This document shows, in pieces, positions 21,787 through 34,703 of a stretch of DNA of 64,000 bases. Made by a program: the position numbers and the translations under genes. Each line of letters begins with the position of its first letter. The first letter of the stretch is position 1. The stretch comes from Pseudisothecium myosuroides (lineage: Eukaryota > Streptophyta > Bryopsida > Hypnales > Lembophyllaceae), in the NCBI GenBank assembly GCA_951799445.1, contig OX637289.1:4504501-4568500 (forward strand), given 5' to 3'. A model generated the notes under the pieces. The model was not told the origin of the DNA and ran no database searches. It saw nothing but the letters and a program-made list of their open reading frames with translations.

Positions 21787-24246
21787 ATGTAGCGGTAATC
21801 CTTTTGTGTGGAGTAGCCAAAGAAACGTGCTGATTTTTCTTGGGATCCACTGATGCCACATTTGTTTGTAAATGCATTCTGTTCTGCCTGTGTGCATCAT
21901 CTTGCCCAAAGCTTAATTTCGAATCTGGTGGGCTTGATTCTTGCTTCTGTTCCCCAACGGTATCCCTGCTTAGTGTCGTATGCGTGAAGAGGTTTGGATG
22001 GCTGGTCCCCTTTCTATCGCCACCTCCATTCTCCTGGGTCCCATTCCATATCTTTTATTTGGCTAGGTTGGTGAAGCCAAATCTCCGTCATGGGGAGAAT
22101 GGGATGTGGTGGATTGAAGTCAAGTAGTCGATTTTGGCTCCTGTGCTGGACGTGTACAGGTTGTAGCTGGTTGGTTGGTACATCGATCGGCCCTGTCCTT
22201 TGCTTTTCCAGTTGAAGCGTGGTTCCCATCCTGATGTATGTATCCGTTGTCTTGTACGTATCCTGAATACTGGCTATGTGGTATATAAGTTGTGGCCGGG
22301 TATCATGCTGTAGCCGATCATAGATCCATAGATTTCCGAACAAGGGTTGTCTGAGGATTTCTTGTAAGGATTGAGGCTCTACTTGCTGCACCCTTGATCG
22401 GACTGAGCACCACGAGCACCACACTGCGCCCCCATAAAGTTGATCCGGATTTCTTGATGGCCATCGCGCTCATAATCCAGTTCCATCTTGGTGGCCACTG
22501 ATTTGAGCCTGTGGGTCGTAATGTGTTAATTCTGTGCTGTAGAAGAATGCGCCACGTCCCTCCTCCCTCTTGGAGGCCTCGTGTCATGAATTTGGCTAAA
22601 AGTGCCTGCGTCTGCGCTAATGGATCTATGATCTTGAGTCCACCCTGTGCCAAGGGCGTGATTGCGAAATCCCATGCTACTCGCGCTCTAGTTTGTCCTT
22701 CCTTCCTACCCGACCATAAATAATCCCAGACTAACCCATGTGCAATCTTCAGTGTCTTGAGCCCTATATCCGTCGTTGATGCGAGATACCATAGTGACGC
22801 CAATATCGCCTGGTTGGAGACGAGTAGTCGCCCTGTCTGGGACAAAGTTTTTGAGCTCCAGTGAATTAACGCTACCCTTATCATGGAGAGTACTTTCTCA
22901 TTCCTGATTTGCTGTGGTACCCGGAAATCCATCGGGACTCCGAGATATCTACGATATTCCCCTGTTTGGAGCCATTTAGCCCCTAATGTTTCCTCCCATG
23001 GCCACGGTCGATCCTTCAGCGAGGCCCAGATGAGGTTGGTCTTCGGCCAATTGATCTTGCTTCCAGATACTTGGCAATACAAATCTAGTACTTTCATAGT
23101 TTTGTTGAGATTCTCTTTTGTACCCAGTAAAGAAAACAAGCCAGGTGTCATCTGCGAACAGCATCTCCAAGCTTGTATCTCCATAAGGCAGCTTCAATCC
23201 CTGAATCCCGTGCACAGGGTCATGCAGCATATATCCTAACACGTTGGCTACTAATAGAAAGAGGTAGGGTGCCAGGGGGCACCCTTGTCGTACTGCGTGG
23301 CCTAAAATAAAGGGTGGGCTAGCCTCCCCGTTTATCGTGACTGTGGAGGCAGAATCTTTGTATAAAGACGTGGTCCATTTTATAAATACTTCGGTGAATC
23401 CCATCTTCTTCATTACGTCTTGAAGGAAGGACCAATTGACTTGGTCAAAGGCTTTCTCATAATCCAATAGCATGAGCACTAGATCTTGCTTTGATTCCAC
23501 TGTCTATTCCATAGATTCCTCCGTTGCAAAGATATTGTCTAGAATACTCCTACTTGCTGGGACAAATCCTATTTGTGATGGATGAATAAGCTCTAGTAAC
23601 ATAGGTTTAAGTCTAGATGCTATCAGTTTTGCTTGTACCTTGTATACCGAATTGAGCAGGGTTATTGGGCTGTAGTTGGATATGAGGTTTCTAGTACCGG
23701 GCTTTGGTATTAACACAATCTTTCCCTGCTTGATACTTGGTTGGAGGATATCTGTGTCCTTCATCTCTGCCGCTAGTCCTGGTAGTGCTGGGCTAGTGCT
23801 GGGCTAGTCAGTTCTAAGAACTCCTAGTAGAATTCGGTAGGTAACCGATCATCTCCTAGGGCTTTATGGGTGGGAAACATCTGTGTTGCCTTTTGAATCT
23901 CGTCCAATGTTATCTCCTATATGAGTTGGCGGTTCTGCTCTTTTGTGACTATTAAGGGGACGCTGCTGAGGCATCTGGCCCTTACGATAAAGTTGTTTTC
24001 CACTTCTTCATCCCGTTCATATAGCTCCGTGTAAAATTCCATCATTGTTTTCTTGATCTCCTGCGGGTCCTTCGTGAGTATGCCATTTTGATTGATTTCC
24101 TTAATGTAGATGCCAGCTCGATGCTTGGAGTGGAACTCAAAGAACTCCTTGGAACATGAATCTCCTACTGTGTTCCACTTAATGTCAATTTTCGACTTCC
24201 ATTTTTCCTGCTGGTCCATTCTGAGCTGATGCAGAGTTTGCTGCAC
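21787..24246 (-). pseudogene. LINE ORF2 reverse transcriptase region (frameshifted)
   Basis: Reverse transcriptase that copies LINE RNA at nicked DNA. Fragments in order: GDSCSKEFFEFHSKHR at about 24160; GKIVLIPKPGTRNLISNYSP and NSVYKVQAKLIASRL at 23720-23620; DYEKAFDQVNWSFL (palm, first catalytic Asp) at about 23460; VRQGCPLAPYLFLL at about 23290; LFADDTWLVFF at about 23160 (the FADD catalytic box, intact); then SGSKINWPKTN and WDYLWSG in the next frame (23184-22318). The C-terminal part reads WIPRKISTFLWLLHTKGLP near 21830, the start of the zf-RVT domain. At least four frame changes are needed, so no functional enzyme is made. Strongly diagnostic of a plant L1-type LINE. Confidence 0.85.
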
Positions 24247-24528
24247 CTAACTAAGTTCCTGTCAAGCCCGCTCATTCCCCCAGTCTTGCTATAGAGCTAT
24301 CTCCGCTGTCTTGATTTGTCTGAATTGCTCCTTGTGAATGGCTTTCGTTGCGGCTGTGTCTCTTCTTTTTAATGTATCGCTACATTTCATGGTATTGTTT
24401 ATAGCCTCTGATATCCTCATGGACCATGATCCTGTGTGTTCCTTGCCTAAGCTGGCTGACCATGCTTTCTACAGCTAAATATAGGGATGGTTTGAAAGAG
24501 AGGGTCGCATTTAGAGCCTACTACCTTA

Positions 24529-26288
24529 TTATGTTTATGGTTTCTAGTAAGGTGGTTGTTGCAACAATAGTGATTGCATTAATAGCCCTCTAAACCAAGC
24601 GGCCTCAATTCCAATGTCAGCACGTTGATCATTGTGCAACAAAGCTTCCACCTACCTTCTAAATTTTGGAGGATACAATTTTGAGAACATGTTTGATTTT
24701 GAATGATCTTACCTTAACCTTATGTTCAAATTTTGTTTGTTGATCCTAATTAGTCGTGTTAGTCATTGTTGTAATTACTAAACTTTCATATATGCTTAAA
24801 TTTTATTTTATTTTTGGCAATTTTGGCTATTTAAGTTTGTAATTTTTGGGTTTACAATTTTTTTAACGATTTGAATATCACAACATTTGTGGATCCTTAT
24901 GTTGTGAAGCTCAAACAATGGATAGGCCTTGTCTAGAATTTTAAATACTTGCATTACTAAAACACTTGCATTGACTCTCAAGCGATGAATGTGTTATAAA
25001 CAAATGAATGTATACAAATTTAAACCAATCTTAATGCAACACCTACTCTATGTATGAACCCAATGGCATTTTTGATGTTGATTTGGTTTTTAATATTTTT
25101 CAATTAAAATTTTCACGCATATATTGATGTTGTAAATTTGTTGCCATTTTATACACATGGCACACAATTTAGCCAATGTATATAGGAAGTCAACTAATTT
25201 TCAAAAACATAACAACTAATGCTACTTAACAATTCAAGGTCATATTGTGGACTATGACCATGTAAATTAAATGAGCACGTGTCTTTAAATACACATCTAT
25301 ATTTTTTATATTCTATCCAACCAAAACTAATGATATTCCACAAGTATGGAAAATAATTAGCTAATCATGTTGCTAAATATATCCATGCAGATTTACTGGG
25401 GGTTTGATCTATGAACCATCACTACTACCAATTTCACTATTGTTGATAGTATTTGCAAATACTATTGCTACTAATAAGGGAACTAAGGTACAACTCACAT
25501 GAAAAAAATTAAAACATGAGACTTCACAAGAATTTTTGGGAAGGGTAATGAATGGGAAGTACCGAGGGAAGTACAAATCCTTTATACTTTCAATTTTCCA
25601 AAGAGAGTCAAAGAAATGCTACAAATTAATTTTTTACTTTGTTAGGGACGGATAAATGATGAATTTTACATATGGGGAAGGAAAAAGATTCACCTTCTTA
25701 TAATGGGAAGGAAGAAATTGGCAAGTATGACAAATTTAAATTTAAAGTTGCAAATCCTGTAAAACAATTGCTTTCAATTTCCTCCTAAGAGTCAAGGAAA
25801 TGATGCAAATGATAAAATTCCTAGTGAGGGCAAGTGGGGATGCTTAAAAGAAAGGCACCATTATACTAAAGGCTTCCTATGTTGTGTAAATTATCGTATA
25901 GTATGTTATTTTTTTCATTTATTTTGGATGGTGGAGCAAAAGTTCTTCGTTGGAGTGATGCAATTGTTTACATCCACTACTAGAGAACCATAAAAGACCA
26001 AGACAAAACCAATAGAAGTTTGTTGGTACCAACATAAAATGAGTTCTAGTAGTCAAATACATTTTTAGATGATTTGGACACTAGCAGTCACAACTTGACT
26101 AATTTAATAGAATTCTCAGAGAATTATTAGGAAATTAAAAAACTTTGGGATTTTTTTGAATTTTTTTTGGAAATCTATTGGAATCTATTAAAAATCTATT
26201 AAAATCTTTTGGAAATCTATTGAATATCGGAAAGTAAGAAAAGACTCCATTTTTGGCTTCATTTTGGTTTTATATGTTTTTGGATTGC
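24529..26288. other. AT-rich spacer, no gene seen
   Basis: About 1.8 kb with no repeat termini or coding signal that I can support. Confidence 0.4.
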
Positions 26289-28260
26289 TGTTAGCTTCCA
26301 ATTTGTCACTTGGGACTATGAATTTTTTTATTTTTTTATTTATTTTTTCACAAGTTTGAATGTAGTATTATATACAAAATCCTCCCCCCAAAGGGTAAAA
26401 CCAAAATAGTATGTCACATGCCAATATTATATTTGGTTGTAAATAGATTGTTTTGTCCTAAATAAACCCAAATTCCATTTGTAAATAGGATAGAATCTGA
26501 AATTTGTGTAAATAATAGATTTGGAGTGAATAACGCCTAAACTACCTCAACCTACAATGTATGTGACAACTCATGGCTAAAATTGGTCCAAAGGAGCCTA
26601 TGAGAGTATCCTAGCCCAATTTTTGAAAAGAGATTTCAATTTTCAATCACTTTCATGGAATAGTAGAAACCCCAATTGTTAGTAAGCAGGAGTTACAACC
26701 TCAAGATGGACCAGCGGAGGGCATCTACAGATGGAGTATAAGGTTCTAGGGTTGAAATCACATTTGGAATTCAATGGCAAAATAGGTTTGCCAAGATTTT
26801 TTCCATGTGAAAGATTCCCTAATACACGAAATTTAACTTCTAAAGGTCCAAGGCCTTTTTTCTGCCAAAAAACACTCAAAACTACCATTTTTTTAGCAAA
26901 GTATAGAAAAAATTGAATTTTTTTTACATCTAACCATAGGATCTTACACCTAACTAGTCTGAGAGTGTGTGGAAAAAAATTCAAAATTTTTGATATCACA
27001 GATTGCAAGATATCTGTGTTTTAAGTGGAAAAAATAAGTTTTTCATCACATTGCAGGGCTAGATTTTTTGACTTTGAACATTTTTAACCCTTCATCGCCA
27101 AAGGGGACAAAAAGTGTCCTCACACACTGTAACAATCCAATTTGAAGTGCTCTAATTTTTGCATCTGATGTCCAAATTTAATAAAGCTTGTTGTAAAAGT
27201 TGCACATACTAGTCTAGTTTGTGTGGTAAAATTTTCAGATCAATCCAAGACAAATTGAGTTTGTGAAAGTCATTCAATGTTCACAGGTTCAATTTGAGTT
27301 CAACACACTGCATTGTCATGGCTACAACTTTGGGGGCTTGTATCTTTTTCATCAAATGTTCATTTTCAATAAAATTTGTTGGATTTTGTTTCCCTTAAGG
27401 TCTAGTTTCTGAAGTAAAATTTTCATGTCAATCCAAGCTATTTTGAATGTTTGAGAGCAATTTGAAGTTCAAAATCCAGACATTTTTGTACCATAATGAA
27501 CTTCGGCGGCTCATGACTTCTTCATATATGGTTCATTTTCAATAATTTTTGTTGTAAAAATTGCGCATACTAGTCTAGTTTTTGTGGTTAAAATTTCATA
27601 TTGATCCAAGAAGTTATAAGTGACTGAGAAGCAATTTAGTAGGACGAGGTTCAACTATAGATGTGATTTTTTGCTATTTTTTTCACTGTTTTTTAACATT
27701 TCAAATCCATTTTGCAAACACAATGAGTCATTTGAATGATATTTTTTTTCATCAAAGAGTTTACATTCTGTTTTTGAATCACTTGGCAATTTGATGTTTT
27801 TCATTTGAGTAGGGTTAGAAATCGAATTTCACCTCCAAATGTGTTTTTAAGAAAATTTCAGCACCTTTTTCCAACACTAAAACATTATAATCTTTCAATC
27901 TATACGGTCAAATGACCCCAAATTTGTCTACAACATGCACACAACAAGATTGTACGGTTGAGATTTTCATACCTGTGGGAGTACGTGTCATCCGGAAAGT
28001 CCCAATTAACAATTTAGTAGAGGTAAAAGTAGCAGAACTTTTTCAATTTTTGCATTTAAATACAAAGTTAGGACTTAGATATTAGAAATAGAAATTAGTT
28101 TCTACGTAGAAAAGATAAAACTCTAATTAGGTTACGCAGTCTTCCGGAAACCGTAGCCGGAAAGCCGGAAAGTTCCGGATCGTAGGAACCTACTGCCTAG
28201 GTTCCGGCTAGGGAACTTACGGGAACTTTTTCGGCGGCGGGAACTTAGGGTTCCGACAAG

Positions 28261-28268
28261 TATTTAAA
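28261..28268 (+). promoter_or_regulatory. TATA box of the 5' LTR
   Basis: TATTTAAA preceded by GACAAG and followed by CCCC. The same motif is at 41193-41200 in the 3' LTR. The two nested solo LTRs have TACTTAAA at the matching place (35459-35466 and 42092-42099). The LTR-encoded ATG lies about 155 bp downstream in all copies, so this probably drives both the genomic RNA and the LTR gene. Confidence 0.6.
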
Positions 28269-28414
28269 CCCCACCGCCAGCCTCATTCAGTCTCTTTTTA
28301 CCCGTGCTCCTCCACGGTGCGTTAGAAGAGAGAAAGAGTGGTGAGTTAGGGTGTAGTAGGGAGAGAAAGGGAGGAAGGTGCCGATTGCACCGGATTGTCT
28401 TAGCAGTTGGTGAG

Positions 28415-30313
28415 ATGGCGGAAGTGAGTCGATCCCGGAGGTCGGTAGTGACAGCCCGGGGCGTGCGTCCGGTTATCCCATCAGATCCGGAGTGCCTTAA
28501 GGAGTTAGAGGGAGACCTAGAAATCAAGGGATGTCTAGGATTGATAAAACGTCCATGGAACGTCCGGAGTGAAGAAATGATTGACGAGCTGGTTTCCGGA
28601 GTGGGTAATCAGTTTGATTTAACCATTAGGGGTTGATATAGGGCCTGGACTCCGGAGTTGTGGGCGAAGGCGTACTTTATGCCAACCAGGGGATCCGGAA
28701 TGGCAGCCCGGACGGACACTTACGCCGCGGATGTATTCCGGAGTCATGCGGATTCCAAGGAAGGGAACGCCGTGAGTGACTGTAGGAGTCCCCGGGATGG
28801 GCAGTTGTTAGCGTTTCTCATCCCTATTTTGTATCTGGAAAAGCCCACCCGGATTACAATGACTGTGGCAAATACTATTTTCGGAGCGCTGGGAGATAGA
28901 GAGAATCGGGCTCCCAGGCCGGTCAGTTGGGGAGTGATCATTCACTCCGTAGTGGAAAAGTTAGCGGTTAATATCGCGAACAAGAAATCGAGTCCGATTA
29001 GCCCCTATCTTTTCCATCTGTATCACTCCGAGGATGCACTGGCCGGACCAGAAATGACAATGTACCGGAAGGGCGAGAATCTGTTGAAGTACAGACTTCC
29101 CGCGGAGGATGAACCGGATGAGCTCAAGCTGGAAGAAGAGGAACCGGAAACGGAGCATGCGTCACCCAACGTTGCAGGGACGCGCCGGAAGTTGACTGAT
29201 CAGGGTGCTCGGGGGAAATAAGAAGCCGAGGAGGTGGAAAAGCCCCGAGACCCACTTCCGGACACGAATCAGCTAGACACCACCATCAAATGGCTGATAG
29301 CTACCCGGGTACAGAATGAGCGGATGTCGGCACTGATCCGGGATATGTGCGGGAAATTGGGTGTGACGGAAGAAGCCCAAATCCTGGTGGCGTTGACGGA
29401 AAGACCGGATCCGGAAGCGGTGAAGCAGCTGGAGGACCGGATTCTGACCTTGGAGCAAGAACGGGACCGGTTTCGAGAGCAAGTTGCGTGGTTGGATAGA
29501 GAGCGGATGGCCGCTAAAGCAAAGGAGGGAGAAGCCCTTGATCTGGTCCGGAATGTCCGGGACCTGTTTGATAATCCGGCGGATATTCTTGCCAGAGCTA
29601 CACTCTGGAATTCTCAGATGGTGAAGGATGGTCACGTGGTCGGATCGAAGGTGGTGAACATCCTCGTGGATTTTGAAGTCCAAATCGAAGGAATGCTGAA
29701 GGAAGTCCGGCAGCTGTTGGGCAACCTGGATCCGCTTGAGGGGTTAGACCAAGGCCTTTTTGACCTGGGTCATGATCTCCAAGAAGGAGGGGCACAAAAT
29801 CAGCCTTCTCCGGCGAAGAGCAAAACAATCGCCGGAACGTCGCAAGCTGGAACAGCATCGGCCCAGAAGAGGAGGTCGTTGGTGAAGCAGTTTGTGGCTA
29901 CGACTCCGATGAAGGACGTTGTTCCAGTCGTGCCAGCCGGAAGAACTACGTCGGTGGCGAATCTCTTCCCCAACAGACTGGTTGCTTCCACTTTCCGGGA
30001 ACTAGCCTTACCCGGAACGGTGTTGAATCCAGCTTGGACGGATCCGATGAGTTTTACTCACATGCTCCAACCCCTTCTACAGACACCAGCGTCGTCCTAG
30101 CTCATCGATCTTACTATTCCGAAACCAAGGGGACGACGGTTACTGAACGAGGAGGACCCGGAATCGGAAGAGGAGGAGACGACTCAATCGGAGGAAGAAG
30201 AGTTGCAGCCTCCTCGGACCAGGTCAAAGACGAAGAGCACCCCTCCCAAGAAGACAGGTGGATCGCCATCTCAGGGTGGCACTTCTGTAAAGAAAGCTAA
30301 GAGGAATAGGTGA
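28415..30313 (+). pseudogene. LTR-encoded protein, outer-subfamily copy (three stops)
   Basis: One reading frame of about 630 codons lying wholly inside the 5' LTR, starting MAEVSRS and ending KKAKRNR. Three stops interrupt it: TGA at 28634-28636, TAA at 29219-29221 and TAG at 30098-30100. The same three are in the 3' LTR, so they were present before or at insertion. It is homologous end to end to the open 633-residue frame at 35621-37522. Shared blocks: KRPWNV, PYLFHLYH, TVANTIFGAL, then a coiled-coil stretch (LTLEQERDRFREQ), KVVNILVDFE, LLGNLDP, and a Lys/Arg/Ser/Pro-rich C-terminus (STPPKKTGGSPSQG). Function unknown; it is neither gag nor pol. The start matches the ATG used in the sister subfamily. 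Confidence 0.75.
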
Positions 30314-31439
30314 CTATTTAGGGTAGCAAAAATAATAGTTAGGATTCTTACCAGGATAGTAGTTCCGGAAACGGATTTTCCGGATGTGGGGCCAGTAGTT
30401 CCGGACTTTTAGGAGTTTAACGGTTGCCCGGTATTCCCGGAACGGTCTTCAGGGCCGTTGCCTTTTTGCTTTTTGGTTGGCCGTTGGCCGGTTTTCTGGT
30501 GGCCGTTGAGGCTGCCTTTCTGTGGGTTTTTAAGGTCAGGCCGGCTTGTTGGCCTGTCATTCCTTTTCCTTGTATATTCAATCTGAGGCATTCAGGAAAG
30601 CACTTGTGGATTATTCTCTTGCGTATCGCGTCTATAGTCACTTGTGTGGATGTGTAAGTGAGAGTGTGCAAGGGGAGGAGTCCGGATTCGTGGACTGCCG
30701 GATTAGGCTAAGTGTGTCTTGCAGATGAGTTTTTAGACTTGCGCAGTGAGAAAGTGGCTCCTTTAAATTGCTGGTACGGTAATCCGGTGGAGACCAAGGA
30801 GTGGTCCGGAAGCTAGTCCGGAATTCGCAGGGGCGGTTCCGTGCGGAGATAGGCAACCGCCAGAGGAATATTTCCACCCATCCGGAAGGCTAGTCAACCT
30901 CATGAGCGGTCGAGAGCTAGGAAGTCATTCCCTTAGTTCCGGAAGTCCGGTATCCGTCGTTGTAGTAAGGAAGACCTAACGCTACCCTGTGTGACCAGCT
31001 TTCCGGATAGGCCATCCGGGATGTTGTGAGGATGCCACCCTGTTTGCTCAACTAGATCTATTCTTGGGTTGTGTTTTGTTTTATGTTAATAGAGTTTATG
31101 TCAAATACGGAGTAGTGCAGTTCCCTACCCCTCGGAAAGAGCAAGTGAGGAACCCTCTGAGGGTAAAACAAAGGTATAGAAAACCAACTTGTTAGAAAGA
31201 CGGAACCGGAAGATTGGGTAGAGCCGGATCCGGAAGAGAATCCGGAAAGGAAGTAGTTCCGGAAAAGAGTTCGTGTGTTGAAAGGACCCCTCTCGAGGTG
31301 GTCAAAGTCCAGAAACTTAGAGGTCTAGAAACACTAGTTTTGAATCAACGTCTGGAATCTCCTGGGACGATAACTTGTGTCATTTTAGCACATTTTGTTG
31401 TTAAAAATACTTACGCCTAGATTACGCGTACGTCACTTT

Positions 31440-31457
31440 TGGCGCCGCTGCCGGGGA
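31440..31457 (+). other. Primer binding site, tRNA-Asp type
   Basis: TGGCGCCGCTGCCGGGGA, four bases after the 5' LTR. It is complementary to the 3' end of plant tRNA-Asp except for one position (C where the standard site has T). This marks the start of minus-strand DNA synthesis. Confidence 0.8.
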
Positions 31458-31541
31458 TTCTTATAGATTGTTCTGAAAGTAGAAAATTTGTACAGAGACC
31501 TTTAGTCGGAAAGAACAGGAATTGATATACGGGTTAGCAGT

Positions 31542-33170
31542 GTGGATCCGTATCCCCAAATTGATGAAGTAGATCTTGAAAGAGTACCTACCTTGTACTT
31601 CATAAGTAGACCTCAGAGAGGAATTCCAGCCGGAAGACGTTCCGGAAGATTAGAAGAAGCTGCTGCTAGAAGACCTGTAGTACACGGAATCCCTAGTTTT
31701 GGTAGAGGTCCCGGATCTATTTCAGCGTCAGAATCAGAAGAAGATTTGGTACATGTTGCTAGACGAAATCTTAGTGAAACCCCTAGTCCCACGAATCCGG
31801 AACCAGTTGAGAATCCGGAGGACATTGAACCAGAGCCGGATAGAGAACCCACACCGGTAGATTCAGAAGAGGAGATATCCTTTGACGAAGCGGAAACGAT
31901 GGTGACATCCACCCGCTTGAAGTATAGTAAATTTATGGGCGATGGTACTACGGATGTGGATGACTGGATGGGAGAGTTTGAGGCCACCGCCGTAGCCAAC
32001 CAAGAGGATCCAACCTCTAGACAGCGAGTCTTCCAAGGATTACTAAAAGGGGAAGCGTTGAAGTGGTATCAGGATGTTCCGAAAGTTATCCGGAATAACT
32101 GGAAGGACCTTGCGGATGCGTTTCTTCAGACATTCCGGGAAGTCGGAGGGGAGGCTAGAGCTCTAGGAAGGTTGAGTAAGATGTCAATGTGATCCACTGA
32201 GTCAGTTAGAAAGTATGGCCAGAGAGTGAAAGCGTTGATGAAGAAACTGACAACGGATGTATCCCCTAGCATACAAGTAGAGTGGTATGTGGCAGGATTT
32301 CCGGAAGAAATGGGATTCCAAATCCGGCAGGCTCGACCTGCCACGTTGCGAGAAGCTATGGAGACAACCCAGAATTACGAAAACTCCGCCCAGTCGCTAA
32401 GAAGATCCATCAAGAAGAGTGACAGAAGAGAGAACCGGAGCAAGAAGCACCAGAAGAAGGAGAGACGAAGACGGAAGTATTCCGATTCGGAATCTCCAAG
32501 TTCCGGAACCGGAACAGAAGCGTCAACCAGCAACACGGAGAGTTCCGGAGCTGAACAAGAGATGTCAAGCAGAAGGTCTTCACGAGGTCGGGATGAGAAG
32601 ACAGACCGCGATAAGAGAGTGATCAAAGTCAAGGTGGAAGAAGAGGACTCCAAGAAATTCATGAAGAACCTCCAGGAGACGTTGGACTCCATCAAAGTCA
32701 ACATCGCGGAAAACCGGAAGCCGAGACGGATCGTACCAACAACACGGACGAATGTCTGGTGTCCAAGGTGCGGACGACTCGGCCATTTTGCAAGTGAATG
32801 TCTTCAAGGACCCCAGAAGTAGATCCACTATGTGGATGAGGAGGGAGTTTACTACACCCTACCGGAGGAAGAATACAAGGAAGAAATCAATCTGGTATTC
32901 CAAGTCCAAGCGGGTTATGGAAGAGGCAGGGCACCTCAGCAACTGATCCGGACAAACGTGTTTCCACGACCTGGAGCAGGCACATCTAGTTCAGATAACT
33001 TCCCACCTTCCAGGTTTCCTCCTGGAACTTGTTTCATTTGTGGAAGTCCTGAGCATTACGCCAACACTTGTCCTCACAAAGGACTTGGTCAAGGAGCACC
33101 CCTTGTTCTACCTTGTCAAAATTGTGGAGAGTATGGGCACGGACTTCGTGATTGCCCTAGCCCGCAGTAG
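31542..33170 (+). pseudogene. gag: gag polyprotein (stops at 32190 and 32820)
   Basis: Capsid and nucleocapsid of the Gypsy element, which packages its RNA into particles. The Retrotrans_gag region spans roughly 31910-32380 (DVDDWMGEFEA ... GEALKWYQDVP ... YGQRVKALMKKL). A basic Ser/Arg/Lys-rich linker follows, then zinc knuckles: CPRCGRLGHFASEC (about 32760-32801), CFICGSPEHYANTC and CQNCGEYGHGLRDC (33031-33158). In-frame stops are TGA 32190-32192, TAG 32820-32822 and TAG 33168-33170, but the frame is otherwise kept. Three CCHC knuckles is more than the usual one or two; the third may lie in the gag-pol linker. Confidence 0.8.
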
Positions 33171-34703
33171 GCTAGAACCATTTACAAACAAGTAGAAGTT
33201 CCACCTCGGGATCAAACCGGACTCAATTACGGTTCTAAGACCGGAATTGAGAATCCGGATAAATGACAACTAAGGGTGGAACTTCCGGAGAAACAAGTAG
33301 AAGTAGTCCATAGAGTAGAAACCCGGAGTTCCACCAAGAACCGGGATGAAAGACATAGGAAGAGAGAGAAGAAACGGAAAGAGAAATCCGGATTAGATAC
33401 CCTGCACGAGGTACCGGATTCGAGCGATTCTGATTGCTCAGTAGTTCAGCCAGTTCTACACCCCGTAGTAGATTTAGAAAAAGGGGTGGCTCGCCGCCCC
33501 CTTTCTATCGATATTAGTGATCAAATCAGGACGAGTCTGAGTGATTCCATAGTAATCCCGGAAACTCTTCCGAGAAAGGTCACATTTGATGAGGTTCCGG
33601 TTGTGATCAATCCGGAACTCAAGGTGGACGAGTATGATATCTTACAAGATATCAAAGATCAGAAGGCCAATGTCACCATTGGGCAGCTTCTGCACGACAA
33701 CGCCAATTACCAGAAGATGATCCGGGAAGCCTGGACCAAGAAACGAAGAAGAAGACTGAAGTTATCCTCGGTTGCTGTCAACTTTTCCCAAGTGGAGGAT
33801 TACGGAGCACCTGAATTGGAAGTTGAAGTGGGAGGATGCATGAAACCTGCAGTACCGGTCGATGGAGGATCCGGAGTCAACTTGATGTTAGAAGAAACGG
33901 CATTTGACCTTGGATATACGTCCTTCCAAGCCACCGACCAAGTACTCCGGATGGCGGATCAGTCTCGTGTGCATCCGGTAGGAAGGCTATCACAAGTTCC
34001 TACCCAGATAGGTACGGTTACTTACCTCCTAAACTATGTCATCATCCGGGTCAGCTAGGGAAGACCCTTCCCCATGTTGCTTGGAAGACCATGGCTGTAT
34101 GCAGCCAGAGTCTTAGCGGATTGGGGAGCTAAGGAATTTGTGATTGGGAAACCAGCAATCCGGATTCCTTGGAAACGCGTGGAGCATCTTGGAGAAACCA
34201 GCAAGTCAGATGGATACACCACGGATTGGTCGGATCCGGAAGATTCAGATTCAGTCCCCAGCTATTTTACGTCTGCCACGGAAATTGATTTTGAGTTTCC
34301 GGAACCAATGGTAGAAATCGGAACAGAGGAGCCGATTGATGAAGGGAGCATTGTTCCACAAGAAGATCGATCCATGGGAGAAGTGGATGTGCCACTTTCC
34401 TTTGGATGGATCAGACAGCAGATCATGGACGGTAGCATTCCGTCCATTGGTTTAAACGGACAGGATCCAGAAACCCCATGGAGTGACATTCAAGTGAAAT
34501 TAGAAGAAGCTCAACCGGAGAGGATCAAGACTGTCGTAAGTCCTTCGGATTATGACAAGGTCGAAGTTATTTCCGGAAAATCTTTCTTTCTCAGCAACTC
34601 TATGACGGAAAAGGAAAAGAAGGAGTACATCACCCTTCTCAAAGACTACATGGACGTGTTCGCCTGGGTAGCATCCGACTTGACGGGCATTCGGCGGAAC
34701 TAG
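33171..34703 (+). pseudogene. pol: pol: aspartic protease and linker
   Basis: Same frame as gag, continuing after TGA at 33264-33266. A charged linker (33276-33700) leads to the retropepsin: VPVDGGSGVNLM at about 33857 (active-site Asp in DGGS, a variant of the usual DTGA) and MLLGRPWLYAARVLADWG at about 34074. TAG at 34056-34058 interrupts it. A further linker runs to 34703, where the frame is lost: the expected ELGEHRIDLMEG continues in another frame from about 34690, which shows a small indel. The protease would cleave the gag-pol polyprotein. Confidence 0.75.

Larger units (their letters stand above)
18711..24478 (-). mobile_element. 5'-truncated, decayed LINE (non-LTR retrotransposon)
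   Basis: Minus-strand LINE. From the 5' side: a linker region (24246-23917), reverse transcriptase fingers and palm (23764-22976), thumb and connection (23184-22318), zinc-knuckle RT-associated domain (from 21909, resumed at 20322), then a C-terminal tail and a long 3' UTR to about 18711. The endonuclease domain is missing, so the copy is 5'-truncated. The 3' end reads GTTATTATTA rather than poly(A). A possible target duplication is TGCTTTACTA against TGCTTTCTAC. Several frameshifts and stops make it inactive. The 3' UTR (18720-19080) has many CCCGAAGGC-like words. Confidence 0.8.
17375..24526 (+). mobile_element. TA-flanked MITE, family G, split by element B and a LINE
   Basis: Ends AGGTAGTAGGCTC at 17375 and GAGCCTACTACCT ending at 24526, flanked by TA (17373-17374 and 24527-24528). 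Its own sequence is 17375-17400, 18338-18700 and about 24478-24526, which together parallel the whole of the short copy 16392-16801 in the opposite orientation. The rest is later insertions. The shared TATAGGG block before the right end (about 24480) confirms that the distant right terminus belongs to the same element. Confidence 0.7.
27974..31435 (+). repeat. 5' LTR of the Gypsy element
   Basis: Begins TGTGGGAGTACGTGTC and ends TACGCGTACGTCA. It contains a TATA box (TATTTAAA, 28261-28268) about 290 bp in, followed by the LTR-encoded frame (28415-30313), then 1.1 kb without a frame up to the primer site. Such length and coding content are unusual for a plant Gypsy LTR. Confidence 0.9.

Noticed and set aside
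32375..32704. Minus-strand frame opposite gag
   Set aside because: Shadow of the Lys/Arg-rich gag linker on the other strand.
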